A stretch of 64,000 bases of DNA from NCBI RefSeq assembly GCF_003324165.1, contig NW_025407884.1, positions 43,051 through 107,050 of the forward strand. The letters run 5' to 3'. The position numbers and the translations under genes are program-made. How positions within the stretch are numbered: the first letter of the stretch is position 1; the number at the start of each line of letters is the position of its first letter. The stretch is from Naegleria lovaniensis. Its lineage: Eukaryota; Heterolobosea; Eutetramitea; Acrasida; Naegleriidae. The notes below the pieces were generated by a model. It had not been told where the DNA came from, did no database searches, and saw nothing but the letters and a program-made list of their open reading frames with translations. Positions 31,017 to 40,142 of this stretch are shown here, piece by piece.

Positions 31017-33209
31017 ATGGCTGGTGGTAATGATGATGGTTTTAATCGGGAAGTCGTTAATATCGGCTCTGATGATGAATTGATCGAAGATGTTGAAGAG
31101 GATGGTTCAACTGAGGGGGAAGAAGATTCTCCGATATTGACTTTGCATCGAGTGAGTGAATCTTTTGAATCATCATCGGGAAAGCAACAAGAAACAGCAA
31201 CAGTAACATCGGAGCTTGTCTATGGCAATAATATTACAAATGAAACAAGCAATATTCACCAAAATACTTCTTCCTCCGAAATGGACACTACTCTCATACA
31301 GTCACAAACGACGGACAATACTGGATTAGATGATCCAGGGCTTGGACTAACTCAACCTCAAGAATTTATTCATGAAACCACGCAAACAACACACGAGATT
31401 ATTAGTATCGAATCAGATGAGGAAAGAGATGTCGTGATGATGGACTCTTCGAAGTCAATAACAACGCAAAATTTGGATAGCACAAAAGCGACTCGAATGA
31501 CAACGCAAAATTTGGATAGCACAAAAGAAACACCTCACCGTTCCTCATCTTCTCGTTTTCATGAACATAATCAGTCTTTGATAATTCATACTGATTCTAG
31601 TAATATTTCCGGAGAAACACTGTCAGAACAACAAATGATTCATCTGTTAGAATCTAGATATCAAAAAGTTGTTAAGATATCGGGAAAATACTTGAGAGAC
31701 CCCATATGGGAAGTTTTACTCAAGGAAACTGGTGAAAAAAGAGCTGTCGAATGCGTGTCAACAGTACCTTCACTTGCCTTGGACCTTACAAAGAAAATTG
31801 CTGAGCTGAGCCATCCACACATAGTTCCAATGCGCCCTCCATTCGTACTTGGCAATTGTTTTTGCATTGAAATGGACTATATGGAACATGGAAGCTTAAA
31901 AGAGTGCTTTGACAGATTTGAAAAAGCGCCTTCTGAAAAGATGTTACGTTCATTGATTCTACAAGTGTCAAGTGCATTGCAATACATACATTCCAAGAAT
32001 ATGATTCATACAAATATCAACCCCAATAGCATTTTAGTCAAAAGTATTAATTTTATGACTGACGAAATTCATGTGTGTCTCTCTGGCTTTGGTTTTGCGA
32101 AAATTATGAATTCATCTCCAGAATTTAAGAGTAGTGAGTTTAGTTTTCTTTCACCTGCATCCGATGTGCTTTCATTTGGGGCCACTTTGTATAAGCTAAT
32201 GACGGGAGGAGGTAGCATAGTTTCAGACCCAGAACAATTACTGCAAACCTTTCACAGTTTACAACGAGCCAATTATGACGAACTATTACACAAATGTGTG
32301 GCACAAATGATTCATCCAGATCCAACAAAAAGATTGCCATTGGAGGAATTACAAAAATTATTGGAGACGCCAACCAGATCATCAAATCATGGCGCTGACG
32401 GCCAGCAAACCATCACGCCATCAAAGACAAGGAATTATTCGTTTTTACAAGTAGCTGCTGAAGAATTCGCAAAACAGAACCGATTTCTCTCAGACTCTAC
32501 CACGAGTAGCCAGGTAGCACGACCTATCAGGACCAAAATTACAGTCAGTCATGTAGCATCTCCAACCCAAAACATCACCAGCACACAACAAAAGCAAATC
32601 TCCAACGAAAATGTTGTTTCATCTCAAACGTCGATCAGTGGTATTAGTGGAAATTCCAAATCAACAACAGAAAGAGTTGGCAGTGAAGACTTTTCAGGTT
32701 CTGAAGAATTAGTTGTCTCACGAGATACATCTTTTTTGGTAAAATCACGCAAGTACAGAAAATCCAAAACTTCTTCCAACATATCAAGTAGTAGCAGTTC
32801 AGCTGATACGAGTATGAGGCCACCAGCGAGAACCAAGTTATTAACTTCTCCTCCAAAGGCGACTAGTAGCAAAAATAGTCAAAAGCAAGCAACTGTAAGA
32901 GCTTCTCCTACCTCAAAAAAAGCTACTACTGTGCAGGACAAATCTGTGACATCCTCTTCATCTCAATTAACAAGTCCACCACAGCAAACAGTAGCTTCCA
33001 AAGCGACATCCTTGACCCCCTATAGATTTGCAAATTTGGACATAGGCCTCATTGACATGATCATGGATCCAAAATTAACAAGCTCACAATTTGAGCTCAT
33101 TGAAAAGGAGTTTTATGAGATATTTCATCTCGTTAAAGTGGAAAAGCTGTCAAATCTCGTTGATGAGATTATTGCAGAGGATATGAAACGAAGAACACCT
33201 AAACGGTAG
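31017..33209 (+). CDS. Pseudokinase with long disordered tails
   Basis: A single exon of 730 aa; ATGGCTGG start. Residues 1-200 are acidic/Ser/Thr-rich and carry two copies of a TTQNLDSTK segment, 39 nt apart. Residues about 215-460 form a kinase-like fold: the ATP-anchoring Lys of beta-3 is Glu245 (RAVECVS), the HRD motif reads His331-Thr-Asn333 (HTNINPNSIL), and DFG reads Ser356-Gly-Phe. MEHGSLKECFDRF, IHSKNMIH, SDVLSFGATLYKLM and a C-lobe RLPLEEL remain. All three catalytic motifs are altered, so it should not phosphorylate. Residues 460-680 are Ser/Thr-rich and basic, and a short helical domain ends the protein. Probably a scaffold or allosteric partner; no closer family is recognised. 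Confidence 0.8.
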   Translation: MAGGNDDGFNREVVNIGSDDELIEDVEEDGSTEGEEDSPILTLHRVSESFESSSGKQQETATVTSELVYGNNITNETSNIHQNTSSSEMDTTLIQSQTTDNTGLDDPGLGLTQPQEFIHETTQTTHEIISIESDEERDVVMMDSSKSITTQNLDSTKATRMTTQNLDSTKETPHRSSSSRFHEHNQSLIIHTDSSNISGETLSEQQMIHLLESRYQKVVKISGKYLRDPIWEVLLKETGEKRAVECVSTVPSLALDLTKKIAELSHPHIVPMRPPFVLGNCFCIEMDYMEHGSLKECFDRFEKAPSEKMLRSLILQVSSALQYIHSKNMIHTNINPNSILVKSINFMTDEIHVCLSGFGFAKIMNSSPEFKSSEFSFLSPASDVLSFGATLYKLMTGGGSIVSDPEQLLQTFHSLQRANYDELLHKCVAQMIHPDPTKRLPLEELQKLLETPTRSSNHGADGQQTITPSKTRNYSFLQVAAEEFAKQNRFLSDSTTSSQVARPIRTKITVSHVASPTQNITSTQQKQISNENVVSSQTSISGISGNSKSTTERVGSEDFSGSEELVVSRDTSFLVKSRKYRKSKTSSNISSSSSSADTSMRPPARTKLLTSPPKATSSKNSQKQATVRASPTSKKATTVQDKSVTSSSSQLTSPPQQTVASKATSLTPYRFANLDIGLIDMIMDPKLTSSQFELIEKEFYEIFHLVKVEKLSNLVDEIIAEDMKRRTPKR

Positions 33210-33624
33210 TCATTGAGGTTGAAAATTGAAAACATTCATGATGGAACATGGTAAGGAATGCTGTCAAGGATTTGAACCCTGACACGATATAGAAGTAGTT
33301 AAACAATTTGAGATTTCATTTGTAATATGACAATGAATGAACATGATATATAAGCTTATTGTTCTTTGAGCAGTGAAACAAGATGATCATGTGTTTTATT
33401 GTACTTATTCAAAGATTGACATTGAAATTGTTCTTAAAACTTTGAAGGGATTGATGGTCCATAATAAAGTCTTTGTAATACTGAAAATTTTGTATGTGAC
33501 GTTGCTTTCGCAAAATTTTTTGCTGTGCCTGTTGGGTTTTAAAGGGCACTTACGCTCTCTTCGACAAAAAATATTATTAAAAAAACACAAAACATTCGCT
33601 TGATCAAACTGCAGAGTCATCACC
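33210..33624. other. Intergenic, pseudokinase to small basic protein gene
   Basis: About 415 bases. Includes the 3' flank (CATGATATATAAGC) and an A-rich leader at 33577-33590 before the next gene. A T-loop-like sequence near 33275 was examined and rejected as a tRNA. Confidence 0.4.
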
Positions 33625-34188
33625 ATGACAGCCAGAAAACAAAAGACACCCTCATCTTCATCTTCCGTATCCACACCATCCAAGAAAAACAAAGCCAATC
33701 TCCAACAACAAAATTTAGAAGAATTGGATCGTTTGATGAGTCAACCCATCAGCAAGCAACACAAACTCTCACATAAAGCCGAACAATTGGAACGTGATTT
33801 AAGAAATCCAAGTCGAATCATTTCCCGTAATTCCATGCAACACATTATTAAACGTCACATGAATGTCATTCACGATGCCAATGCTCCCTCAGGTAAACTC
33901 AGAGTTACTGAGAAGGCAGTCCAGTACATGAGATGTGTACTCGTTTATCGATTGTTAAATCACTTGTCCATGACCAAAAGAATTCGAGATGCTGATACTT
34001 GGAAAAAGTGTCAAGAAACTGCAGTCGTGTTCAGAGAAGGACTTGCCGGATACAACTCGAGTCATTTAAGTTCAGAGGAAATATTTCAACGTTTTGTTCA
34101 GAGTCGTAAAAGACTTGTTCCTAATGATCAACAACAAGAGAAGAAGGAGGAGAAAGACAACCACAACAAACGTAAGGCTAAAAAGTAA
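33625..34188 (+). CDS. Small basic protein, possible histone-fold
   Basis: A single exon of 187 aa. Basic, Ser/Lys-rich N-terminal tail (1-50) and a very Lys/Glu-rich C-terminal tail (160-187) enclose a compact core. In the core, SRNSMQHIIKRHM, then LRVTEKAVQYMRCVLVYRLLNHLSMTKRIRDAD, then WKKCQETAVVFREGL follow the short-long-short helix pattern of a histone fold, with the Arg-Val-Thr at the usual start of the long helix. The tails suggest a nuclear, nucleic-acid-binding protein. The histone-fold reading is an inference from helix pattern only; no specific histone or TAF subfamily is recognised. Confidence 0.6.
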   Translation: MTARKQKTPSSSSSVSTPSKKNKANLQQQNLEELDRLMSQPISKQHKLSHKAEQLERDLRNPSRIISRNSMQHIIKRHMNVIHDANAPSGKLRVTEKAVQYMRCVLVYRLLNHLSMTKRIRDADTWKKCQETAVVFREGLAGYNSSHLSSEEIFQRFVQSRKRLVPNDQQQEKKEEKDNHNKRKAKK

Positions 34189-34452
34189 TAATAGTTGTGT
34201 GAGTCATCCATGTGATCAGAATAATCACATTCTGTAAATATTATATTAAAATATTACAATCTATCACATTGTAAATATATTAAAATATATAAATGTGCAT
34301 TGAGATGAATCTGAAATGTTGTATATTCGTATCTTGTTGTTACTTTCATGAGTATGTCTATCTGACACTTCAAATCTCCAATAATGGACTCCAATTGAAT
34401 TATATCTAAATAATATATCTAACATGTCACCGAATGATCGAATGTTCATGAT

Positions 34453-36615
34453 TTACCGAGCCTTATACTTTTTAGTTGAAATAGTGGTTGTTGCTTCCTC
34501 CTCACCGAATTCATCCTCAAATTCATCAGTAAATTCATTTTCATTTCTTCGATCAATTTTGTTCTTTTCTTGAATACTTTGTGTTGCTCTTTTTCCTAGC
34601 ACTGAGCGATTGGACGTGCTATAGTCATCGGTATCTTCATCCAAATGAATATCGTCCACAGTTTGATTTTTCTGTGTGTCACTAATAAGTTCATCCTCAT
34701 CAAAGAGAGACTTGGAAACGAGATTACGGGCAATTTTGGCTCGAAGTAAATTGGCAGAAGCTTCTGAAGCACTTCTGTAGACAGCATGACTTTCAACTTG
34801 AGAAACATTGGGTTGAGTTCCATATAATAATCCTCCCATATTATAGATTGACCCAGAGGAGGCATCTACAGCATGTGCAGCTCCAGCTGTTCTTCGCCTT
34901 CTGCCACCGCCTTGTTTTCTCTTTTCCTCCTTCTCCTTTCTATTTTCTTCCATCATTTGTACATACTCTAAATGAAGCTCATCCCACAACTTTTCTCGAC
35001 TCTCAATTTCTGAGTCTTCCGTGATCACTACTTCTTCAATTTCAGAGTCATCTTCAAAATCAGAGAGTGTGTCAATTTCTTCTTCAGGTGGTTCTTCTTG
35101 CGGCTGAACTGTTTGTTGTTGTGTCGTCTGTGAAATTGTATCATCTCCTCGATTATTATTGGTCTGGAGTTGTGTCTTTTTACTTCGATCACCGTGATCA
35201 TCAAAAGCATTTTCAAATTCATCAAACTCTTCATTGTGAGCTTCTTCAAGGTTCTTGTCATCTGAGCTTTTATCCACACTTGTATTTGTTAAGGTCAATA
35301 CTGTCTGTTGTTGAGAAGAATTTGGAGGAGTATTAATCACAGGGGTTGATTCGGCCAATTTCTTTGCCTTTTCACGTTCTTTTCGAGCAAATTGATCTCC
35401 CTTTTCAAGTTCTGTTGTAATTTGTTCAATATCCTTGTCTTGCATGAGTTGTTCGGCCTCTTCAACATCCTTATCGTTGACATCTGTGAAAAGAGTATCG
35501 CTCTGTGACGACATTACAGATTCAGCATCGGACAGAGAGGACTCCTTGTCTCTACTTTTGTCTCGTTCCAAAAGTTTCATCTTTTCCTTGAGAGATTTCG
35601 AATAGGCTGGAGGATCCAAAACTTCAATCGTTCCTTGGAAGGTACCATTATTAATTTCTTGTTCTCGTTTTTCAAATTCGTCAAAGGAGAGTTGTGCAGT
35701 CTCTGTCTTGTCAAATTCCATTAAACGTTTGGTGAGCGTGACTGTACAAATTTTTACAACTTTGACAACATCTTGCTTGGAAACATTTTTAAAGCCATGA
35801 ATTCGAGCAGCAACAAGCAAGGCGGCTGCACAAATACCTGCAGGTCTTCGTCCTGTTTGAATCCAATTTCTCTTCATGCTTGCAATTAATTTTAGCGTGG
35901 TTTGAATGACTCTATTGATTGCCTCTTGGTGTTGGTGTTGTGTTTGATTTTCCTTGATCGAGTTGAGCAAGAGTCGATTCGCAAATCTTCTCACATAAAA
36001 GAATGGTTCCACAGTGGGTAATTTAAAATTCAATGCATTCATCAAATCTAAAAAACAATGTCCAATTAAGAAGACGTCCGTTTTCATGGCCTCTGAAAAA
36101 TCCATTAACATGAATGGTTGCTTGTCCTGACGTAGCACAAAGTACAAGCATGCAGCGGCAACAATTTCTGGATTTCTCGACTTGGTGCAACCTTTCAATA
36201 AGGCCAATTTGTATGTATTGGTGGCTCTATCAATATAATGATTGGGAATTTTCATCATGAGTGCAATGGATGCAATTCTTTTCTTTGCTTTTTCAATGGT
36301 TTGAAGTCGACTCTCTGTCATGGGTTGATCCAAGTCTGATGTGGTCGATTGTGGCACGGCTGACGAAAATACCAACTTTCCATTCTCGTCATAGGTAAAT
36401 TGTGGAACGCCTGCCAAAGCCGTTGCTGCACTCGCAGCAGCTCGTTCTGTTGAAATGAAATGTCCAGCCATTGTGTGATCTTCATTAAATTCAATTCCTT
36501 CTTCAAAGGAAAAACCCTCCAATTCCTCTCCGCATTCACCACAGTAAAGTCCAGAAGTAGCTCCCTGTTCGGGATTGACATAGGCATTGCAAGTAGTACA
36601 CCAAATTTCAGGCAT
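34453..36615 (-). CDS. BRF1: TFIIIB subunit BRF1
   Basis: A single exon of 720 aa, ATG at 36615. A zinc ribbon sits at the N-terminus (Cys6, Cys9, Cys25, Cys28; no other zinc site seen). Two TFIIB-type cyclin folds follow at about 100-200 (RIASIALMMKIP, NPEIVAAACLYFVLR) and 210-320 (VIQTTLKLIASM, TGRRPAGICAAALLVAARIHGF). The C-terminal half is acidic and low-complexity but contains ESREKLWDELHLEYVQMMEE (about 535-560), the BRF1 homology block that binds TBP. The end is DE-rich. BRF1 with TBP and BDP1 recruits RNA polymerase III to tRNA and 5S genes. The Gly-Arg-Arg-Pro-Ala-Gly motif and overall length are normal. Confidence 0.95.
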   Translation of the reverse strand: MPEIWCTTCNAYVNPEQGATSGLYCGECGEELEGFSFEEGIEFNEDHTMAGHFISTERAAASAATALAGVPQFTYDENGKLVFSSAVPQSTTSDLDQPMTESRLQTIEKAKKRIASIALMMKIPNHYIDRATNTYKLALLKGCTKSRNPEIVAAACLYFVLRQDKQPFMLMDFSEAMKTDVFLIGHCFLDLMNALNFKLPTVEPFFYVRRFANRLLLNSIKENQTQHQHQEAINRVIQTTLKLIASMKRNWIQTGRRPAGICAAALLVAARIHGFKNVSKQDVVKVVKICTVTLTKRLMEFDKTETAQLSFDEFEKREQEINNGTFQGTIEVLDPPAYSKSLKEKMKLLERDKSRDKESSLSDAESVMSSQSDTLFTDVNDKDVEEAEQLMQDKDIEQITTELEKGDQFARKEREKAKKLAESTPVINTPPNSSQQQTVLTLTNTSVDKSSDDKNLEEAHNEEFDEFENAFDDHGDRSKKTQLQTNNNRGDDTISQTTQQQTVQPQEEPPEEEIDTLSDFEDDSEIEEVVITEDSEIESREKLWDELHLEYVQMMEENRKEKEEKRKQGGGRRRRTAGAAHAVDASSGSIYNMGGLLYGTQPNVSQVESHAVYRSASEASANLLRAKIARNLVSKSLFDEDELISDTQKNQTVDDIHLDEDTDDYSTSNRSVLGKRATQSIQEKNKIDRRNENEFTDEFEDEFGEEEATTTISTKKYKAR

Positions 36616-37280
36616 TTTGTTGTATGAGAATGACTATAGTATCCTTGTATTTTGTTCAGATTTCGAGTGTTGTTGTTGTTAATGTTTTAACGATGAATTA
36701 TTGAAAGTATATATTTGTAAGGCGCTGATGATGGCAATGATGATGATAATAAAATTCTGTAACGGCAAAATTTCAAAAATATATTTCCGATTTAAACAAC
36801 ATGAATTCTGTGTATCTTTCAAAAATTCCAGTGATTGATAATCCCAATAGAATAAACAAATGAAGAACCCAAGCAATTTAAAACTTTCAAACGGTTAATT
36901 TTTTTTAATTTAAAGAATTTTTGGAGAAACAGTTGACTGCAACATTAGGGAAGCACTTCCTGTTCTATGCATTTTGCATTCAACTGTTCACATGAAGATC
37001 CTTGTTGTGTAATTCAACAAAATGGTCCGGAGTTATTGCCGCAAGGTTTGTCCACGCTTGGACACATTCAACTCCGCTGTATCATCTTGGACCTTCCCAC
37101 AACAATTAGTGAATTCAAAAAAAATAAGCACTTCTTGAGCGGCTTGTGTTCATCATCATTGAATTTCTCGGGAGAGACCTTTGCTTTCATCAGAGAGATT
37201 TTATGGGAATACCATTCGTATTTTTCTAATTTATTATTGAAACTTTAAAACTAGTCAAGTGAACAACTCATCCACACAAC
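36616..37280. other. Intergenic, between divergent BRF1 and membrane-protein genes
   Basis: About 665 bases, the promoter side of two divergent genes. It includes AT-rich stretches (36690-36920) and an open frame at 36967-37248 (93 codons) that I judge non-coding: no family match and a run of unrelated composition. No RNA gene seen. Confidence 0.4.
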
Positions 37281-39230
37281 ATGAACTCTCTCATAGGCTC
37301 ATCATCTATAACATCATCCGTAGTGATGAACCACAGAAGGCTCATCATGACGACAACCATCCTTTCCGTATGGATAATGTTACTAGGTAGTTTTTTCATG
37401 AGTAGTACCGCATCGGCCCAGGAACAACATCCTTGCTCCTCTTCAAATGTTACGTTACTGCATTGGAATGGTACAGATGCCTCGTTTTTGAACGGAATCT
37501 ATCCAATTTATTTCCCTCAATTACCTACGCTCCAATTTTTGATTGATGTAGATGGTGCTGCTCAACCATTGCCAAATAGTGATCCTTCAATGAATGATAC
37601 ATTCAAGGGAACTACTTTTGCCATGATGTATCATGTGGTGAAAAATCAAGAGGACAGACATTTTTACAAGACTGTCTACATGATGAATTCGAAATTGGAG
37701 TCCAACAAAATTCAGAAATTAATGGACTGCAATATCAATGTCACCAAGGCTGGCATTCCATACTGTGATCGAGTAATTATGCTTCCAAATACTGTCGTGA
37801 ATCAAAATTCCAAGAGACAACATTTCCTTTGGAGTATTATTGCTGGTAGACAATATGGTGATCAAAATACTGAGCTCGGCTCCAAAGCAGTACCATATTT
37901 ATACATTACGGACGTGACTAATTATGCTCTGCAACCCGATACACCAGATGCTGCTACTAATTTCCCAATTTTGATTAACAATTTTGCCAAGGATCCAGTC
38001 TATTCAAGCAAATCTGGTAACTCGATCGGTTTTGAAACTTTTGCTTCTGCCAATGCAGTCACTTCCGATATCTTCTACAAACCCATTCTCATGCTCGACA
38101 TTATGAACCCAGTTTCAAATCAAAACGAGTTATTGGTATTGCACAAATCTGATGCTAATGCTATTCGTATTTTGAGATTGACTCCATTCCATGAATCGTT
38201 TGCAGTGACCTCGAGCCTTTTATTGGTTCCTTCAATTGTTGGTGAAGGAATCGGTGGAACCATCTATGCCAATAACGTCAAATTCCTCTACAGTGCTTCA
38301 AGACAACAAATTCATGTCTACTTTACCTTATTTAGAGAACAACAAAGCTCTTTTGAAAATTTCCACAACCTTGGTCACAACACAAATATTCAATTCCCTT
38401 CACAAGAGAGTGTCAAGTTTGTGAACGTTCTCATGACTCTTGATGCATCCTCCCTAGATAACCTCAAGGTTGTTAAAATTGCTCAACTTTTCACAAGTAC
38501 AGAGCGAACCATTGACCTCTTCTCGAATAACAAGATGAAAGTTTGGCGCATCAATGACATGGTATTATCAGGAAGCAATGACCAATATTTGGTTCTCGTG
38601 GGTACTACCATCTTTTCCGAAGAAGGAGAAACTGACAAGAATGGCTTTATTTATTCGGTCAACATGGACGAGTATCAACCATTCCCAACCTCAAAAGCCA
38701 ATGCTGAACAATTCTCTCTCGTCAACATTGACGATGTGCAAATTTCAAATTCTGAAGCCCTCACTGTGAGTGCCAATTTTTATGGCTACAATGACACCAT
38801 TGCTGTCGGTTCCATTGTTCGAACCAAGAAAGATGGTGCACCATTCTATGAAGAACCTGAATTGTCGGGATATGTTCATTTGTATAGTGCTTCCAATCTT
38901 GAGACACCTCTCGGTTACAAACAAATGAGACCCAACCATGGTATTGTTCGTGCGTTTAAGGTTGAATTGTATCCAAGTTCACAATACGAACACGAACAAA
39001 ATTATGAACATATCTTCTTGTCATGGAATATTAAGGAAGAAGGTGCTGTCATTTCGCCACTTTCCTTTTCATGTACTCCAAAGATTGTCCGTGACGGCTG
39101 GCAATACATGTTGATTGGAGTGTTTGGAGGCGAATTTTTGTTTTGTTTCTTGATTGGTGCTGCATACTTTGCGTATAAGAAGTTGAGAGCTAAATTCTCA
39201 AAGCAATCATCAGCCTATGAAAGTATTTAA
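37281..39230 (+). CDS. Type I membrane protein with large lumenal/extracellular domain, unknown family
   Basis: A single exon of 649 aa. The N-terminus has a signal peptide: a hydrophobic core at about 23-45 and a predicted cleavage after ASA near residue 47. It is followed by a beta-rich ectodomain with many Asn-X-Ser/Thr sites and a few Cys. A single span lies near residues 612-634 (MLIGVFGGEFLFCFLIGAAYFAY), then a short basic tail ending AYESI, a C-terminal YxxI-type sorting motif that in other eukaryotes sends proteins to lysosomes or endosomes. Segments recurring as FYKPILMLDIMNP..LLVLHK and YLVLVGTTIF suggest a propeller or lectin-like fold, but I recognise no family. Codon use resembles its neighbours. 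Confidence 0.7.
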   Translation: MNSLIGSSSITSSVVMNHRRLIMTTTILSVWIMLLGSFFMSSTASAQEQHPCSSSNVTLLHWNGTDASFLNGIYPIYFPQLPTLQFLIDVDGAAQPLPNSDPSMNDTFKGTTFAMMYHVVKNQEDRHFYKTVYMMNSKLESNKIQKLMDCNINVTKAGIPYCDRVIMLPNTVVNQNSKRQHFLWSIIAGRQYGDQNTELGSKAVPYLYITDVTNYALQPDTPDAATNFPILINNFAKDPVYSSKSGNSIGFETFASANAVTSDIFYKPILMLDIMNPVSNQNELLVLHKSDANAIRILRLTPFHESFAVTSSLLLVPSIVGEGIGGTIYANNVKFLYSASRQQIHVYFTLFREQQSSFENFHNLGHNTNIQFPSQESVKFVNVLMTLDASSLDNLKVVKIAQLFTSTERTIDLFSNNKMKVWRINDMVLSGSNDQYLVLVGTTIFSEEGETDKNGFIYSVNMDEYQPFPTSKANAEQFSLVNIDDVQISNSEALTVSANFYGYNDTIAVGSIVRTKKDGAPFYEEPELSGYVHLYSASNLETPLGYKQMRPNHGIVRAFKVELYPSSQYEHEQNYEHIFLSWNIKEEGAVISPLSFSCTPKIVRDGWQYMLIGVFGGEFLFCFLIGAAYFAYKKLRAKFSKQSSAYESI

Positions 39231-39363
39231 TTTTCATGATGCATTAAATTTGAAGTTTTGATTTTAGAGAATTGTAGTGGTCCTAATTTTGTCTTGGGAA
39301 TGAGGAGACACTCTCTCTCTATAAATATATACTGAATACCATTTTCACACATGTGTTCAAAAT

Positions 39364-39873
39364 TCACATCGCAATTTGTTCATGTGAATTTGAAGAATCT
39401 TCATTGTCTTCTTGGTCATCATCATTTCGACAAGCAACAAAATCCACCCCTGAAACACTCAAGTTGGGATTCCACGACAACTCGAAAACCAACCACCTCA
39501 CTTCTTCTGGTTGAACCGCATACACAAGAACAATAAATATTCGTTGAGGGAATGGAACGGTTTGAAACCACACGACTGTTTGACCTTCTTGACGCAGTGG
39601 ATGTGTATCATTCAAGCTGTCACTCACAGAGAAAAACATGGACACTATTCGAATTGGACAAGAATTCCTGCCTCTAACTTGAATTGTCAAAAGCGAACCA
39701 TTGGAATGAGTGGTTTCAACACGAGAAAGAACAGCATTCACATGTAAAGAATGATCCGATGCAATGGGAATGTCTATCGAGTTGGTGGTTTGGGAATTTT
39801 GGATCGATGAAGGAAAGCAGAAGAATATTAGACAAGAATGGACAATACCAAGATGTATGTTCATATTGATCAT
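39364..39873 (-). CDS. Small secreted or membrane-inserted protein, unknown
   Basis: 169 aa, ATG at 39873. It starts with MINMNIHLG and a hydrophobic stretch (about 8-24, IVHSCLIFFCFPSS) that could be a signal peptide. It continues with a beta-strand-rich core (VNAVLSRVETTHSNGSLLTIQVRG, QTVVWFQTVPFPQRIFIVLVYAV) and ends in an acidic Asp/Glu/Asn tail. The alternating hydrophobic pattern is that of a real small domain. No family recognised; an upstream exon cannot be excluded. Confidence 0.45.
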   Translation of the reverse strand: MINMNIHLGIVHSCLIFFCFPSSIQNSQTTNSIDIPIASDHSLHVNAVLSRVETTHSNGSLLTIQVRGRNSCPIRIVSMFFSVSDSLNDTHPLRQEGQTVVWFQTVPFPQRIFIVLVYAVQPEEVRWLVFELSWNPNLSVSGVDFVACRNDDDQEDNEDSSNSHEQIAM

Positions 39874-40142
39874 GATGATGAAATTGATGATGAGAGAATG
39901 GCAACGACATAATCATCATGAGGATTTAATCCTGATTTTTCAACTTACATTTTATGAATCGCGTTTCTCTAACTTCAAAATTTCCTCACCACAAGGCGCA
40001 CTAAACCAATTTGGAGGGTCATTACAACATTTGGTATTGTTCGCAAAAGTTCCATTCACGCCTTGTTTTAAACGTGAAAAAGAGATCAAGGTTACAAAAA
40101 TGTCAAATTGCTGTTTATTTACTTGTCAATTCTTCTTCTTAA

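Noticed and set aside
30782-31018. Upstream extension of the PTB-like open frame to 31018
   Set aside because: It would overlap the ATG of the divergent gene and reads as AT-rich leader with poly-Ile/Phe codons.
33255-33330. T-loop-like GGTTCAAATCC on the reverse strand, suggesting a tRNA
   Set aside because: The five-pair T stem is present with one G-T wobble, but no D arm and no 5' acceptor strand pairing with ACAGCAT lies at the right distance.
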